From positions 27,555-91,554 of the forward strand of contig JAHHUH010000004.1 in the NCBI GenBank assembly GCA_020024105.1: DNA of 64,000 nucleotides. Direction: 5' to 3'. The DNA is from Phascolarctobacterium sp. (lineage in GTDB: Bacteria; Bacillota; Negativicutes; Acidaminococcales; Acidaminococcaceae). The translations under genes and the position numbers were made by a program. The notes beneath the pieces were generated by a model. The model was not told where the DNA came from. It ran no database searches and saw only the letters and a program-made list of their open reading frames with translations. Positions 43,766 through 53,750 of the stretch are shown here, piece by piece (within the stretch, counting starts at the first letter, position 1; the number at the start of each line of letters is the position of its first letter).

Positions 43766-46700
43766 ATGAAAAACTTACTAATAGAGCAAGTTGGTGCTGT
43801 TGGTGAGCTTCAGCAGGCCGCAGCACGACAAATAAAACAAGAAGCCAGCATTGTAACCGGGTTGTCCTACAGTGGCAAGTCGGTTTTTTGTGCTGCTCTG
43901 GATAATATTCTAGAGGGCAGGGGAAGCCTGGCTTTTTTAGTATCCTCACGTGAGGAGATTCGGTCCTATCGTAGAGAGCTTAATTATTTCTATCCTGATT
44001 TACCTATGCAGGAGTTTTATCCTCTTAATTTACTACAGGTAAATGCTGATACCCAAAGCCTGGAGGTGCAGGCCGGACGTACAGCAGCTCTACGTTTTTT
44101 ACAGGGTGAAGAAAGAGGTATTGTTTTTATTACAGCAGAGGCACTGCAGCAGAAGCAGCTGATGCCTCAGCGTGTTAATCAGCATCTGCTGCTTCAGACA
44201 GGGACGGTGGTTGACCAGCAGGAGCTTTTGACTAAATTGGTTGACTATGGTTACGAGCGTACCACACAGGTTGATGCCATCGGTCAATTTAGCCTACGCG
44301 GAGATATCTTAGATATTTTCCCTATTAACAGTAATGTTGCTGTCCGCATGGAGTGGTTCGATCAGGAAATAGATTCACTGCGCAATTTTGATGTCAATAG
44401 CCAGCGAAGCTTAAAAACGCTGACAGAGGTAAAAATAGCACCTATTATGGTGGAAGAAAATACAGAATGTACAGCATCAATTTTTGATTATTGTGCTTCT
44501 GACACTGTAATTTTTGTGGATGAGCCGGCACGCCTTTTTGAGATGCTGGCTAAGCTGGATAAAGAAAATCGTTCCTATGCAGAAAATATCTGGTCTCAGG
44601 AAGAGATAATGCAGCTTTGTGCGACCCATGGCTGCTTATTGCTATCTGCTTTGTCACATAGCTATTTGCGTCAGCTGCCCAGTATTAGTGTCCCTTTGCG
44701 TAACGTGGCCTCCTATAACAAAAATATTTCCATGCTGACCGAGGATTTGCAGAGCTGGCTGGAAGAGGGCATTACTCCGGTGATCATGCTTAGCAGTAGT
44801 ATTAAGGCCCGCGGCTTTGCGGAAAATTTATCTAATTATAACTTACCGGCAACCTATGCTGATGAGCACCTGGAGACAGGTAAGGTCAATGTAATGTACG
44901 GAGATCTGGACCATGGCTTTAGATTCTGGACGGAAAAATGGCTGCTCCTGACAGAAAATGATATTTTTGGCATGCAGAAGCGGAAACGGCTGCATACCAA
45001 GCATCAAGGGCAGCAGCTTCAGTATTTTTCTGATATCAAAAGCGGCGATTACGTAGTTCATAAGGTACATGGTATTGGTCGTTATGTAGGTGTGGAGAAT
45101 ATGGAGGTTAGCGGCGTACACCGCGATTATCTCTTACTCCAGTACGCCGGAGAGGATAAGCTTTATGTGCCGGTGGAGCAGGTAGGTATGCTCCATAAAT
45201 ATGTGGGTAGTGAGGGTACGGTTCCCCGCTTGTCGAAAATGGGTGGTACTGATTGGAAGCGTACTACGACCAGGGCTGCCAAGGCTATTACCGAACTGGC
45301 CGAAGAGCTGCTACGGTTGTATGCACAGCGGCAGATTGTACCTGGACATGCTTTTTCTCCTGATAATGAATTACAGAAGGAGTTTGAGGACCAGTTCCCC
45401 TTTGAGGAAACGGAGGACCAGCTTCGGGCGATTGCTGAAATAAAAGCTGATATGGAAAAGGAACAGCCCATGGATCGCCTGCTTTGCGGTGATGTGGGCT
45501 ACGGCAAGACAGAGGTTGCCATTAGAGCGGCCTTTAAATGTATTTTGGATAATATGCAGGTAGCTGTTATGGTACCTACTACGGTTTTGGCACAACAGCA
45601 TTTTTTGACTTTTAAAGAAAGAATGCAGCAGCATTTTGGTGTTAACGTAGCGCTACTTAACCGTTTTTGCACACCTAAGGAGCAAAAGGAGATTCTGCAA
45701 AAATTAGAGAATGGTCAGATAGATGTACTCATAGGTACGCATCGTCTGCTACAGCCTGATGTGCATTTTCCTAATTTGGGATTACTCATTATTGATGAGG
45801 AGCAACGCTTTGGTGTAGCTCAGAAGGAGAAAATTAAGAAATGGTGTACGGGCATTGATGTACTAACATTATCAGCAACTCCCATTCCCCGTACTCTGCA
45901 TATGGCCCTGGTTAGTGGCAGGGATATGAGTGTTATTGAAACTCCTCCAGAGGATAGGCTGCCGGTAGAAACCTTTGTAGCTGAATATAATGACGAAATG
46001 ATTAAAGAGGCTATTGAAAGGGAATTGCGTCGTGGGGGACGTATTTACTATATTCACAATCGTGTCAGTGCCCTGGCAACCATTGCTGCCCATTTGCGAA
46101 AGCTGGTACCCGGTATCAATATCAAAATAGGACACGGACAGATGAGCGAAGAAATGCTGGAGGATGCGATGATTTCCTTCTACGAGGGTACCTGTGATTT
46201 ATTACTTTGTACTACTATCGTAGAAAATGGTCTGGACGTACCGTTAGCTAATACGATTATTATCGACGGAGCGGAAAATTTTGGCCTATCCCAGCTGTAT
46301 CAGATGCGTGGTCGTGTTGGACGTAGCTCACGCCTGGCTTATGCATACTTTGTCTATAAGCCTCAGAAGGCCTTAAGCGAGATTGCAGAAAAGCGTCTAC
46401 AGGCAATTCGTGACTTTACAGAATTGGGCGCCGGCTTTAAGATTGCTATGCGTGACCTGGAAATTCGTGGTGCTGGTAATTTATTAGGCCCCCAACAGCA
46501 TGGTCATATTACCGGTATCGGCTTTGCGGCTTATTGTGAAATGCTGGAGCAGACCATCAAAAGGCTTAAGGATGGTCAAGCTAGCGTGGTGCCTGAACCA
46601 GAGCCGGTTTTGGAAATTCCGGTGGAGGCTTATATTCCGGATGCTTATATTGCAGATCCCCGCTATAAGATGGAATTGTACCGTCGCTTGGCAGAAATGG

Positions 46701-47047
46701 AATACAGTCAGCGTGGTGACCTGATGGATGAGATTATCGACCGCTTTGGTACTCCACCATCGGAGGTAGAACGATTATGGCGTGTGGCCTGCCTGCGTTC
46801 TCTCTGCCGTATTTTAAAAATTCGTGGTATCAATGTACGTACTGGGGAGCTGCGAATTGTTTTTAGTGAGCATTCCCCTATTAGTAGTGAGGCTCTGCTC
46901 CATTTAATTAAGCTTTACAACGGGAGAATTATTTTTAAGCAGGGTAAGGAGCCCCAATTACTCTATAAGCTGACCGGTAGCCAGGTACAGCCCCTGACCT
47001 GGTTGGAAAATAATTTAACCGCCTTGGCCGGTTGTCCTCTTCAGTAA
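43766..47047 (+). CDS. mfd: Transcription-repair coupling factor
   Basis: A 1,093-residue DNA translocase that removes stalled RNA polymerase and recruits UvrA. The UvrB-like N-terminus has [13 protein letters not shown]. An RNA polymerase-interaction (CarD-like) domain begins at [15 protein letters not shown] (about 440). The RecG-like motor shows [17 protein letters not shown] (Walker A), [11 protein letters not shown] (DEEQ box), LSATPIPRT and [13 protein letters not shown]-terminal TRCF domain begins near AYIPDAYI. The start at 43766 is the first ATG; an in-frame TTG at 43754 is possible. Full length, intact. It heads the run of genes conserved with Bacillus. Confidence 0.96.
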   Translation: MKNLLIEQVGAVGELQQAAARQIKQEASIVTGLSYSGKSVFCAALDNILEGRGSLAFLVSSREEIRSYRRELNYFYPDLPMQEFYPLNLLQVNADTQSLEVQAGRTAALRFLQGEERGIVFITAEALQQKQLMPQRVNQHLLLQTGTVVDQQELLTKLVDYGYERTTQVDAIGQFSLRGDILDIFPINSNVAVRMEWFDQEIDSLRNFDVNSQRSLKTLTEVKIAPIMVEENTECTASIFDYCASDTVIFVDEPARLFEMLAKLDKENRSYAENIWSQEEIMQLCATHGCLLLSALSHSYLRQLPSISVPLRNVASYNKNISMLTEDLQSWLEEGITPVIMLSSSIKARGFAENLSNYNLPATYADEHLETGKVNVMYGDLDHGFRFWTEKWLLLTENDIFGMQKRKRLHTKHQGQQLQYFSDIKSGDYVVHKVHGIGRYVGVENMEVSGVHRDYLLLQYAGEDKLYVPVEQVGMLHKYVGSEGTVPRLSKMGGTDWKRTTTRAAKAITELAEELLRLYAQRQIVPGHAFSPDNELQKEFEDQFPFEETEDQLRAIAEIKADMEKEQPMDRLLCGDVGYGKTEVAIRAAFKCILDNMQVAVMVPTTVLAQQHFLTFKERMQQHFGVNVALLNRFCTPKEQKEILQKLENGQIDVLIGTHRLLQPDVHFPNLGLLIIDEEQRFGVAQKEKIKKWCTGIDVLTLSATPIPRTLHMALVSGRDMSVIETPPEDRLPVETFVAEYNDEMIKEAIERELRRGGRIYYIHNRVSALATIAAHLRKLVPGINIKIGHGQMSEEMLEDAMISFYEGTCDLLLCTTIVENGLDVPLANTIIIDGAENFGLSQLYQMRGRVGRSSRLAYAYFVYKPQKALSEIAEKRLQAIRDFTELGAGFKIAMRDLEIRGAGNLLGPQQHGHITGIGFAAYCEMLEQTIKRLKDGQASVVPEPEPVLEIPVEAYIPDAYIADPRYKMELYRRLAEMEYSQRGDLMDEIIDRFGTPPSEVERLWRVACLRSLCRILKIRGINVRTGELRIVFSEHSPISSEALLHLIKLYNGRIIFKQGKEPQLLYKLTGSQVQPLTWLENNLTALAGCPLQ

Positions 47048-47107
47048 AGCTGGACGAGGGCACAAAGTCAATTTATAATAGTCCTAGAAAGACAGGAAGG
47101 AAAGCAC

Positions 47108-48664
47108 ATGAGTACGGATAAATTTTTACGAGGAGCTATGATTTTGACCTTGGCCGGACTGGCTGTCAAAGTTATAGGCTCAGTGAACCGCATACTTCTT
47201 TCCCGCCTTTTAGGTGGTGAGGGCATCGGCTTATATCAGATGGCCTATCCTGTTTATTTGTTATTGGTGGCAGTTTCTTCTGCCGGCATAGCAATTGCTG
47301 TATCCATTATGATTTCCGAAAAGCTGGCTCAGCAGGATTATGGTAATGTACAGCGTATTTTTAAGGTTTCCATCGGTCTGATGGCCCTGGTAGGTGCTGC
47401 CTTTACGACAGCTCTTTTTGCAGTGGCTGGTTGGCTGGTGGAAGCCGGCTGGGTTAGTGATGTGCGGGCCTACTATGCCTTGCTTGCCTTAACGCCGGCT
47501 GTGTTCTTTTCTGCGGTTTTGGCATGCTTTCGCGGTTATTTTCAGGGGTTACAGTTAATGACGGCACCGGCTGTTTCGCAAATATTGGAGCAGCTGGTTC
47601 GCGTAGTAACCATGCTGCTGCTGGCGTATCTGCTTTTGCCACAGGGCTTGGCCTACGCAGCGGCAGGTGCGGCCTTTGGCGCAGTACCGGGTGGAATTAT
47701 GGGTACCTTAGTGCTGCTATGCTTTTATTTTTATTATCGTCGTCATCAACCACTTCGGAATGGCTATAAAAATCCGCCCCTCAGTGTAAAGGCTATTGGT
47801 AAGCGGCTTTTATGTCTGGCTTTGCCGGTGGCCTGTGCTAATGTAGTAGTACCATTGACCAGCAGTGTGGATATGTTTCTGGTACCAAGGCGTTTGATTG
47901 CTAGTGGCTATAGCATATCCAAGGCTACGGAGCTTTTCGGTTATTTGGCGGGTATGGCTCAGCCCCTGCTGCTTTTAGCTACTATTCCTACTGTTTCCAT
48001 GGCGGCCAGCCTCGTACCTGCCATTGCTGAAGCTCATACCTTGGGCAGGACTGATGAAATTAGGCAGAAGGCCTTGCTGGCCCTAAAGCTTTGTACGTTA
48101 ATTACTCTACCGGCTGCGGTGGGAATGATGGTACTGGCAGAACCTATTTCCCTGCTGCTTTATGGTACAGGGGGAGCGGCTAGGGCTCTCTTCCATTCTG
48201 GCCCTGCTTTATGGCTTTTGGGCTTACAGCAGATTAGTACTGGCATCCTGCAGGGTATGGGCAAAATTCATGTGCCCATGGTACACATGCTGTTGGGGCT
48301 GGGAGCAAAAATTATAGCTGTCTGGTTTTTGACCAATGCCACATGGAATATCGCCGGTGCAGCCTGGGCGACTAATATTAATTTTGCTCTGGCAGCAGCC
48401 TTGAATCTGACTGTGCTATATCGTTGCCAGCTACGCTTTCAGTGGTACCAGCTGCTGAAAATAGGCCTGGGCTCTGTGGGCATGGGGCTGGTAGCTTATT
48501 ATGTCAGAGTATGCCTGGTACAGTTGGAACTAGGAGCTTCTTGGGCAACCTTGGGAGCAATTTTTTTGGCTGCTATAGTTTATGTTTGTTTAGTGCCTTT
48601 GCTGGGCATTGTTGATAAAAAAGAAATGAGCCAGCTGCCTGTGGTGAAAAGGTTCTGGCATTAA
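47108..48664 (+). CDS. SpoVB-like polysaccharide/lipid II flippase (MOP superfamily)
   Basis: A 518-residue membrane protein with about 14 helices. It opens with KFLRGAMILTLAGLAVKVIGSVNRILLSRLLGGEGIGLYQMA, the SpoVB/YabM signature, and has ALLPAVFFSAVLACFRGYFQG-like and GILQGMGK motifs. MOP proteins flip undecaprenyl-linked sugar intermediates outward for peptidoglycan or surface polymers. It keeps the position of the Bacillus spoVB/yabM gene between mfd and yabN although no sporulation gene is present, so a vegetative role is likely. AGGAAGGAAAG precedes it. Confidence 0.9.
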   Translation: MSTDKFLRGAMILTLAGLAVKVIGSVNRILLSRLLGGEGIGLYQMAYPVYLLLVAVSSAGIAIAVSIMISEKLAQQDYGNVQRIFKVSIGLMALVGAAFTTALFAVAGWLVEAGWVSDVRAYYALLALTPAVFFSAVLACFRGYFQGLQLMTAPAVSQILEQLVRVVTMLLLAYLLLPQGLAYAAAGAAFGAVPGGIMGTLVLLCFYFYYRRHQPLRNGYKNPPLSVKAIGKRLLCLALPVACANVVVPLTSSVDMFLVPRRLIASGYSISKATELFGYLAGMAQPLLLLATIPTVSMAASLVPAIAEAHTLGRTDEIRQKALLALKLCTLITLPAAVGMMVLAEPISLLLYGTGGAARALFHSGPALWLLGLQQISTGILQGMGKIHVPMVHMLLGLGAKIIAVWFLTNATWNIAGAAWATNINFALAAALNLTVLYRCQLRFQWYQLLKIGLGSVGMGLVAYYVRVCLVQLELGASWATLGAIFLAAIVYVCLVPLLGIVDKKEMSQLPVVKRFWH

Positions 48665-48680
48665 AGAAAGAAGGTGCGAT

Positions 48681-50282
48681 ATGGGAAAGATTGTTATTGT
48701 CGGATTGGGTCCTGGTGCAGCAGGAAATTTATCATTAGAAACAATGGAGCTTTTACAAAGTGGAGCTCAGGTAATTTTGCGTACAGCGGTACATCCTACT
48801 GTGGCAGAATTAGTGAAAGCAGGTGTGCAATTTACCTCCTGTGATGATTTTTATGAACAGGGTGCTAATTTTGAAGAGGTTTACGCTCATGTGGTAGAAC
48901 ATGTATTGCAGGCTGCCCAACAGGGAGATGTAGTTTATGCTGTCCCCGGTAGCCCTCTGGTTGCAGAACGCACCGTAGTTCTTTTACGGGAGGCGGGCAA
49001 GCTTCAACAGGTGGAGCTGGCTATTAAACCGGCTATGAGCTTCCTGGATCTGGCTTATGTGGAATTGGGTATCGATCCCATTGCTGGCTTACGCATTATT
49101 GATGCTCAGGACTTTGCAGCAGCTGCTGAGGCCGGGCAGTATCCGCTGATGATTACTCAGGTGTATAGTCAGCTGGTAGCATCCGATTTGAAGCTGACCC
49201 TGATGGAAGTACTGCCCGATGATTACGAAATTTATTTCTTACGCAATCTAGGCCTACCGGATGAGGAATGTCGTCCAGTACAATTGTTTGAACTGGACCG
49301 TCAGGCTAATATTGACCATCTGACCAGTGTTTTCGTAGCTCCGTTGCCGCAAAATTTTGAAGCAGCTGAGGAGGAAGAGGACGAGGTAGAGGTGCATTAT
49401 GCTTCTGCGGAGGAGCTAGCAGAATATGACGAGGAAGCCGAAGATGAAGAAAATGAGCTGGAGGAAGACGAACCTCAAAAATTGGCAGCTAATTCCTCTT
49501 ATGACGATGTTGACCTTCAACCATTGGTGGATGTAATGCGTATTTTGCGTGAACCAGGCGGCTGTCCGTGGGACAGGGAGCAGACCCACGCATCCATCCG
49601 TAGCAATATGATTGAAGAGGTGTACGAATATCTGGAAGCTGTGGATGCTGAGGATGTGGACGGAATGCGTGAGGAATTGGGTGATGTTCTGATGCAAATC
49701 GTCTTCCATGCAAGAATGGCTGAGGAGGCAGGCAATTTTGATTTGCAGGATGTTATTGATGAAGTAACCGATAAGCTGATTCGTCGTCATCCCCATGTTT
49801 TTGGTGATACTGTTGTCAGCGGTAGTGATGAAGTCCTGGTAAACTGGGAAGCTATTAAAAAAGAAGAAAAGCAGGACCGTGTAAGTGTCATGGACGGAGT
49901 GACTAAAGGATTACCTGCGCTGCTCCGCGCTTATAAGCTGCAGGGCAAGGCCGCTAAGGTAGGCTTTGATTGGCAGGAAAGTGCACCGGTTTGGGCGAAG
50001 GTAGAAGAAGAAATTGCCGAGCTGAAGGAGGCTTTAGCGGCTAAGGACCAGGCTGCAGCTGAGGCTGAACTAGGTGATGTATTGTTTGCACTGGTAAATT
50101 ACGCCCGTCATCAGCATATTGAGCCGGAAACAGCTTTGAATGGCACCAATAACCGTTTTGAAAAGCGTTTCCGCTATGTAGAAAAACAGGTACAGCAGGG
50201 AGATAAGCCCTGGGACGCCTACACCCTAGAACAGCTGGATAAGTTTTGGGAAGAGGCTAAAAGCCTGGAAAAAGCCAAATAA
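48681..50282 (+). CDS. mazG: YabN: tetrapyrrole-methylase-like domain fused to MazG pyrophosphohydrolase
   Basis: A 533-residue fusion. Residues 1-220 are a SAM-dependent methylase-like domain (IVGLGPGAAGNLSLETMELL, VVYAVPGSPLVAERTV). Residues about 230-275 are a very acidic linker rich in Glu and Asp. The rest is MazG with two repeats: LREPGGCPWDREQTHASIRSNMIEE, EELGDVLMQIVFHARMAEE, and AELGDVLFALVNYARH. MazG hydrolyses NTPs to NMPs and cleans the nucleotide pool; the partner methylase domain's role is unclear. The fusion itself is normal for Firmicutes YabN, the acidic linker is longer than I expect. It sits between the flippase and HU. Confidence 0.94.
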   Translation: MGKIVIVGLGPGAAGNLSLETMELLQSGAQVILRTAVHPTVAELVKAGVQFTSCDDFYEQGANFEEVYAHVVEHVLQAAQQGDVVYAVPGSPLVAERTVVLLREAGKLQQVELAIKPAMSFLDLAYVELGIDPIAGLRIIDAQDFAAAAEAGQYPLMITQVYSQLVASDLKLTLMEVLPDDYEIYFLRNLGLPDEECRPVQLFELDRQANIDHLTSVFVAPLPQNFEAAEEEEDEVEVHYASAEELAEYDEEAEDEENELEEDEPQKLAANSSYDDVDLQPLVDVMRILREPGGCPWDREQTHASIRSNMIEEVYEYLEAVDAEDVDGMREELGDVLMQIVFHARMAEEAGNFDLQDVIDEVTDKLIRRHPHVFGDTVVSGSDEVLVNWEAIKKEEKQDRVSVMDGVTKGLPALLRAYKLQGKAAKVGFDWQESAPVWAKVEEEIAELKEALAAKDQAAAEAELGDVLFALVNYARHQHIEPETALNGTNNRFEKRFRYVEKQVQQGDKPWDAYTLEQLDKFWEEAKSLEKAK

Positions 50283-50471
50283 CCCCCTGTACGGGAAAAA
50301 TTTTCATTTAAAGATAGCTTTTTAAAATATTTTTTGTTAAAATAACATAAGTCTAGCAGGAAGATAGCAATTCGCGTAGAATTAAAGTCGATAATATCTT
50401 TATGAAGATAGGGATAGGCCCTACTAGCAAATAAAAAAGAATTACAAGGAAAACAAAAGGAGGATTTGGTT

Positions 50472-50750
50472 GTGAATAAGACTGAACTTATTACTGCTGT
50501 TGCAGAAAAAACCAATTTAACTAAAAAAGATGTTGAAAAAACAGTTAATGCATTGCTGGAAACTGTAAAAGAAGAAGTTGCAGCAGGTGAAAAAGTACAA
50601 CTGATTGGCTTTGGTACTTTTGAAGCTCGTAGCCGCAAAGCTCGCGAAGGTAAAAATCCGCAAAGTGGTGAAAAATTAGTAATTGAAGCAGCTATTGTAC
50701 CGGCATTTAAAGCAGGTAAGGCTTTCAAGGATATTGTTAACGTAAAATAA
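50472..50750 (+). CDS. hup: HU family DNA-binding protein
   Basis: A 92-residue nucleoid protein. NKTELITAVAEKTNLTKKDVEKTVNALL forms the helical dimer part, and GFGTFEARSRKAREGKNPQSGEKL forms the DNA-bending beta arm; the arm tip reads NPQSG in place of the usual NPxTG. It bends DNA without sequence preference. The start is taken as GTG 50472 because AGGAGG lies 8 bases upstream. It corresponds in place to genes between yabN and divIC in Clostridia. Confidence 0.95.
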   Translation: MNKTELITAVAEKTNLTKKDVEKTVNALLETVKEEVAAGEKVQLIGFGTFEARSRKAREGKNPQSGEKLVIEAAIVPAFKAGKAFKDIVNVK

Positions 50751-50762
50751 TAATTATAACCT

Positions 50763-50792
50763 ATACCCAGCCTTACCAGCTGGGTATTTTTT
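50763..50792 (+). terminator. Intrinsic terminator after hup
   Basis: ATACCCAGC / GCTGGGTAT with a 7-base loop, then TTTTTT. Confidence 0.95.
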
Positions 50793-50834
50793 GTCTATGC
50801 ACAGGTGACGCTAGTACTGGATGGAGGTGGTTGC

Positions 50835-51149
50835 ATGCTTAAATCGATGCAGCAGACCAAAAGAATATTAGGAATGGGAATATTTTTAACTTTTGTTCTT
50901 TGCGCCTGTATTTTAGGGAAACAAGAATACGAAATTTACCAGTATCGGGAAAATGAGTCCGCAATGAAGGAACGTATCGTTAAGCTACAGGAAGAAAAAC
51001 AGCTTTTGCTTAAGGAGAGAACTCAGCTGAAGGACTCGGCTTATCTGGAAAAATTAGCACGTGAGGAATACAATATGGTTGGTAAAAATGAAATTCCCAT
51101 TGTCATTGTGGAAAAGAAGCCGGATAAGGAAGAAAATAAAGCTAAGTAG
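50835..51149 (+). CDS. divIC: Septum formation initiator DivIC/FtsB-like
   Basis: A 104-residue bitopic protein. Residues about 9-28 are a membrane helix (ILGMGIFLTFVLCACILG), followed by a coiled coil (about 35-68, YQYRENESAMKERIVKLQ) and LAREEYNMVGKNEIPIVIVE, the conserved end of the FtsB/DivIC family. It joins FtsL and DivIB at the divisome. The start at 50835 is supported by GGAGG 7 bases before. The position before yabR is the same as in Bacillus. Confidence 0.9.
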   Translation: MLKSMQQTKRILGMGIFLTFVLCACILGKQEYEIYQYRENESAMKERIVKLQEEKQLLLKERTQLKDSAYLEKLAREEYNMVGKNEIPIVIVEKKPDKEENKAK

Positions 51150-51159
51150 TGTCTACTAG

Positions 51160-51189
51160 TTGACACTATGAATTTTAAAAGAGTATAAT
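51160..51189 (+). promoter_or_regulatory. Promoter of yabR
   Basis: Consensus TTGACA and TATAAT with an 18-base spacer, 40 bases before the yabR start. Confidence 0.85.
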
Positions 51190-51228
51190 GAAATAGTATT
51201 AAGATTTTTAAGGGGGACTTCTTTCTCT

Positions 51229-51678
51229 ATGTCACTTGAAGTAGGTGCAATTATCGAAGGTGAAGTTACTGGTATCACCAATTTTGGCGCATTCGTCCAA
51301 TTACCAGAAGGAAAAGTTGGTTTAATCCATATTTCCGAAGTATCTAATGTGTATGTAAAAGATGTGCATGACTTTTTAAAAGAGCATGACAAGGTGAAGG
51401 TCAAAGTATTATCTGTTGACAATCGAGGAAAAATCGGCTTGTCCATCAAGCAATTAGAGCCGACTCCTGCTCCGCAGCCTAAGTTCCAACGTCCTCAGGG
51501 AGAGATTAGGGAACGCAGGATGGGAGGAAATCGTCCGCAGGCTAATAAGGTATTGCCTCCTCTTTCATTTGAAGATAAATTATCTCGTTTCATGAAAGAC
51601 AGTGACGATCGTATGTTGGATTTGAAACGTAATACTGAATCTAAACGTGGTGGCCGTGGAGCTAGACGCGAAAGATAA
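51229..51678 (+). CDS. yabR: S1-domain RNA-binding protein YabR-like
   Basis: A 149-residue protein. Residues 1-72 form one S1 domain: VGAIIEGEVTGITNFGAFVQL, GLIHISEV, and KVLSVDNRGKIGLSIK. The remainder is a basic, low-complexity tail rich in Arg, Gly and Pro, ending RGGRGARRER, likely to bind RNA as well. This resembles the general stress protein 13/YabR group. It lies between divIC and tilS as in Bacillus and has its own consensus promoter. Confidence 0.9.
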   Translation: MSLEVGAIIEGEVTGITNFGAFVQLPEGKVGLIHISEVSNVYVKDVHDFLKEHDKVKVKVLSVDNRGKIGLSIKQLEPTPAPQPKFQRPQGEIRERRMGGNRPQANKVLPPLSFEDKLSRFMKDSDDRMLDLKRNTESKRGGRGARRER

Positions 51679-51683
51679 TTGGG

Positions 51684-51714
51684 AAAGGGGCACTCTTTAC
51701 GAGTGTCCTTTATT
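51684..51714 (+). terminator. Hairpin between yabR and tilS
   Basis: AAAGG-GG-CACTC / GAGTG-T-CCTTT with loop TTTAC and a short T-rich end; one small internal bulge. It probably causes partial termination. Confidence 0.7.
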
Positions 51715-51728
51715 ACATAGGAGATTTT

Positions 51729-53105
51729 ATGCAGGAGAATCCCGTTGTTAGGCAAATTCAGAGAGCGGTACGTGCAGCTATTCCTCAAGGCTCCCAGGTA
51801 GTTGTCGCTGTTAGTGGTGGGGCAGATTCCATGGCTTTAGCTGCAGCAGTACAGAGTCTAGTACAGGAGAAGTATTGCCGGGCACAGGTTGTTCATGTGG
51901 AGCATGGCCTACGGGGGCAGGAGGCTTTGGCCGATGCCAGGCTGGTGGCGGATTTTTGCAATCAATACCAGTTGCCCTATGCTTGTGAGCATGTGCGGGT
52001 GCGACAGCTGGTGCAGCAGGAGAAGCTGTCCGTGGAGGATGCGGCGCGCCGTTTGCGTTATCAGGTTCTTTATCGGTGGCTGGATAGGCTGCAGGCAGAC
52101 TATCTTTTGACCGCACACCATCGTGATGATCAGGCGGAAACAGTGCTTTTAAAGCTGTTTCGGGGTGCGGGTCTGGAGGGGCTGGCGGCGATGGCGCCCC
52201 AACAGGGAAAGCTGCTAAGACCTTTTTTGAATTTACCTAGAACGCTGTTAAAAAGCTATTGTGCAATAAAGAATATTAATTACTGCTATGATAGTAGTAA
52301 TGCCGACCTGCATTATAGTCGTAACCGTGTACGGCAGGAGCTTTTACCTTATTTAGAGAAGTATTTTAACCCTGCCATCAGGCAGCAGCTGGCCCAGACC
52401 GCAAAAATTCTTCAGGAGGATGCTGATTATCTGGAAAATCTGGCTGCCGCTAAGCTGCGAGAGCTTGGATCAAGGCAGCCAGAGGGGTGGATTCTTCAGA
52501 CGACTGGTTGGAGTGACTATCCACAATCCTTACGAAAGCGCATTTTGCGACAGGCGTATTTTTATCTGACGAAAAGTACGCTTAGCTATGACCTGACGGA
52601 AAGCCTGGATAGCTTGTGCCTGGATGCTAGAAGCGGGCGTAGCGTGGATTTACCTCAGAGAATACGGGCCGACTATGCTTATGGTGAATTGCGGATGGGC
52701 AAAGCTCAGTCCCAGCAGCATAGTTCTGAATTTAGGTTGGAACTATCTTGTAGAGAAGGGGACAGCTTTCAGTTCCAAGGTAAGCAGTTTAACATTAAAT
52801 TAGTAGAGGGAAGCTTTCCCGGTCTCCAGCTGCCAGGTATAATTTATCCCTGGGCCTTGGTGGCAGAACAACCGCTATGCCTACGTTCACGTCTTTCTGG
52901 AGACCGCTTTCACCCCTATGGAGTAGGCGGCGGCAAAAAACTTAAGGATTATTTTATTGACAAAAAAATTCCTCGTTCTACTAGGGATGAACAGATTTTA
53001 CTTTGTACGCCTGACAGGGTATTGGGTATTTTTGGACTGGCAAATGGAGCTTGGCCATTGGGAGAATACCATACCTGGCTGTTGGTAGAATGTAGGTCAA
53101 TTTAA
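51729..53105 (+). CDS. tilS: tRNA(Ile)-lysidine synthase
   Basis: A 458-residue enzyme that changes C34 of tRNA-Ile(CAU) to lysidine, so that it reads AUA. The PP-loop is VVAVSGGADSMALA (SGGADS 29-34), with VHVEHGLRG, LTAHHRDDQAETVLLKLFRGAGLEGL and RPFLN following. The C-terminal TilS domains include LRSRLSGDRFHPYGVGGGKKLKDYFIDKKIPR. AGGAG precedes the ATG by 5 bases. hpt and ftsH follow, the Bacillus order. Essential in nearly all bacteria. Confidence 0.96.
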   Translation: MQENPVVRQIQRAVRAAIPQGSQVVVAVSGGADSMALAAAVQSLVQEKYCRAQVVHVEHGLRGQEALADARLVADFCNQYQLPYACEHVRVRQLVQQEKLSVEDAARRLRYQVLYRWLDRLQADYLLTAHHRDDQAETVLLKLFRGAGLEGLAAMAPQQGKLLRPFLNLPRTLLKSYCAIKNINYCYDSSNADLHYSRNRVRQELLPYLEKYFNPAIRQQLAQTAKILQEDADYLENLAAAKLRELGSRQPEGWILQTTGWSDYPQSLRKRILRQAYFYLTKSTLSYDLTESLDSLCLDARSGRSVDLPQRIRADYAYGELRMGKAQSQQHSSEFRLELSCREGDSFQFQGKQFNIKLVEGSFPGLQLPGIIYPWALVAEQPLCLRSRLSGDRFHPYGVGGGKKLKDYFIDKKIPRSTRDEQILLCTPDRVLGIFGLANGAWPLGEYHTWLLVECRSI

Positions 53106-53118
53106 AGGAGCATTAATT

Positions 53119-53661
53119 ATGCATAATGATGTTGCAAAGGTTTTGTTGACCAAGGAGGAAATTAGCGCTCGTATTCAAAGCTTGGGCGCTGAAATTACTC
53201 GAGACTATGCAGGTAAGAACATTGTAGTTGTTGTTTTATTAAAGGGTGCAGCTTGGTTTGCTACAGATTTGACCAGAGCTATTGACTTACCCTTGCGTGT
53301 AGATTTTATGGTTGCCTCCTCATATGGCAATGGCACTTCCACCAGTGGTAAAGTGCAGGTAAAATTAGAATGTAGTGAAAATTTAGAGGGTAAGGACGTA
53401 CTTTTGGTAGATGATATCATTGATAGTGGTGTAACCTTTGCAGCAATTTCTGATTTATTGAAGCAAAGTAAGCCTGCTTCTTTGAAAACTGTTGCTCTCT
53501 GTGATAAGGCAGAACGTCGTATTAATGGCTTGGATGCTGATTATGTCGGTTTCAAAATTCCTGATGAATTTGTAGTAGGCTTTGGTCTGGATTACGCAGG
53601 GGATTATCGTAATTTGCCATATATAGGTGTGCTGAAGCCTAAGATTTATACTAAAGCTTGA
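53119..53661 (+). CDS. hpt: Hypoxanthine(-guanine) phosphoribosyltransferase
   Basis: A 180-residue purine salvage enzyme that joins hypoxanthine or guanine to PRPP. The PRPP-binding loop is VLLVDDIIDSGVTF (about 94-107), the flexible loop ASSYGNGT is near 67-74, and the purine contact DYVGFKIPDEFVVGFGLDY is near the end. It starts 13 bases after tilS with AAAGGAG in front, so they are co-transcribed. Confidence 0.96.
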   Translation: MHNDVAKVLLTKEEISARIQSLGAEITRDYAGKNIVVVVLLKGAAWFATDLTRAIDLPLRVDFMVASSYGNGTSTSGKVQVKLECSENLEGKDVLLVDDIIDSGVTFAAISDLLKQSKPASLKTVALCDKAERRINGLDADYVGFKIPDEFVVGFGLDYAGDYRNLPYIGVLKPKIYTKA

Positions 53662-53682
53662 GGACTTTTCCGCTGAAAACAG

Positions 53683-53711
53683 TTGTTTATTTGTCGGACC
53701 TATAATATAAT
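53683..53711 (+). promoter_or_regulatory. Possible promoter of ftsH
   Basis: TTGTTT, 17-base spacer, TATAAT (an overlapping TATAAT begins 5 bases earlier), 40 bases before the ftsH start. Confidence 0.55.
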
Positions 53712-53750
53712 TATTCTCTAGTAAAGGTATAGTGGAAGGAGAATAGATCG

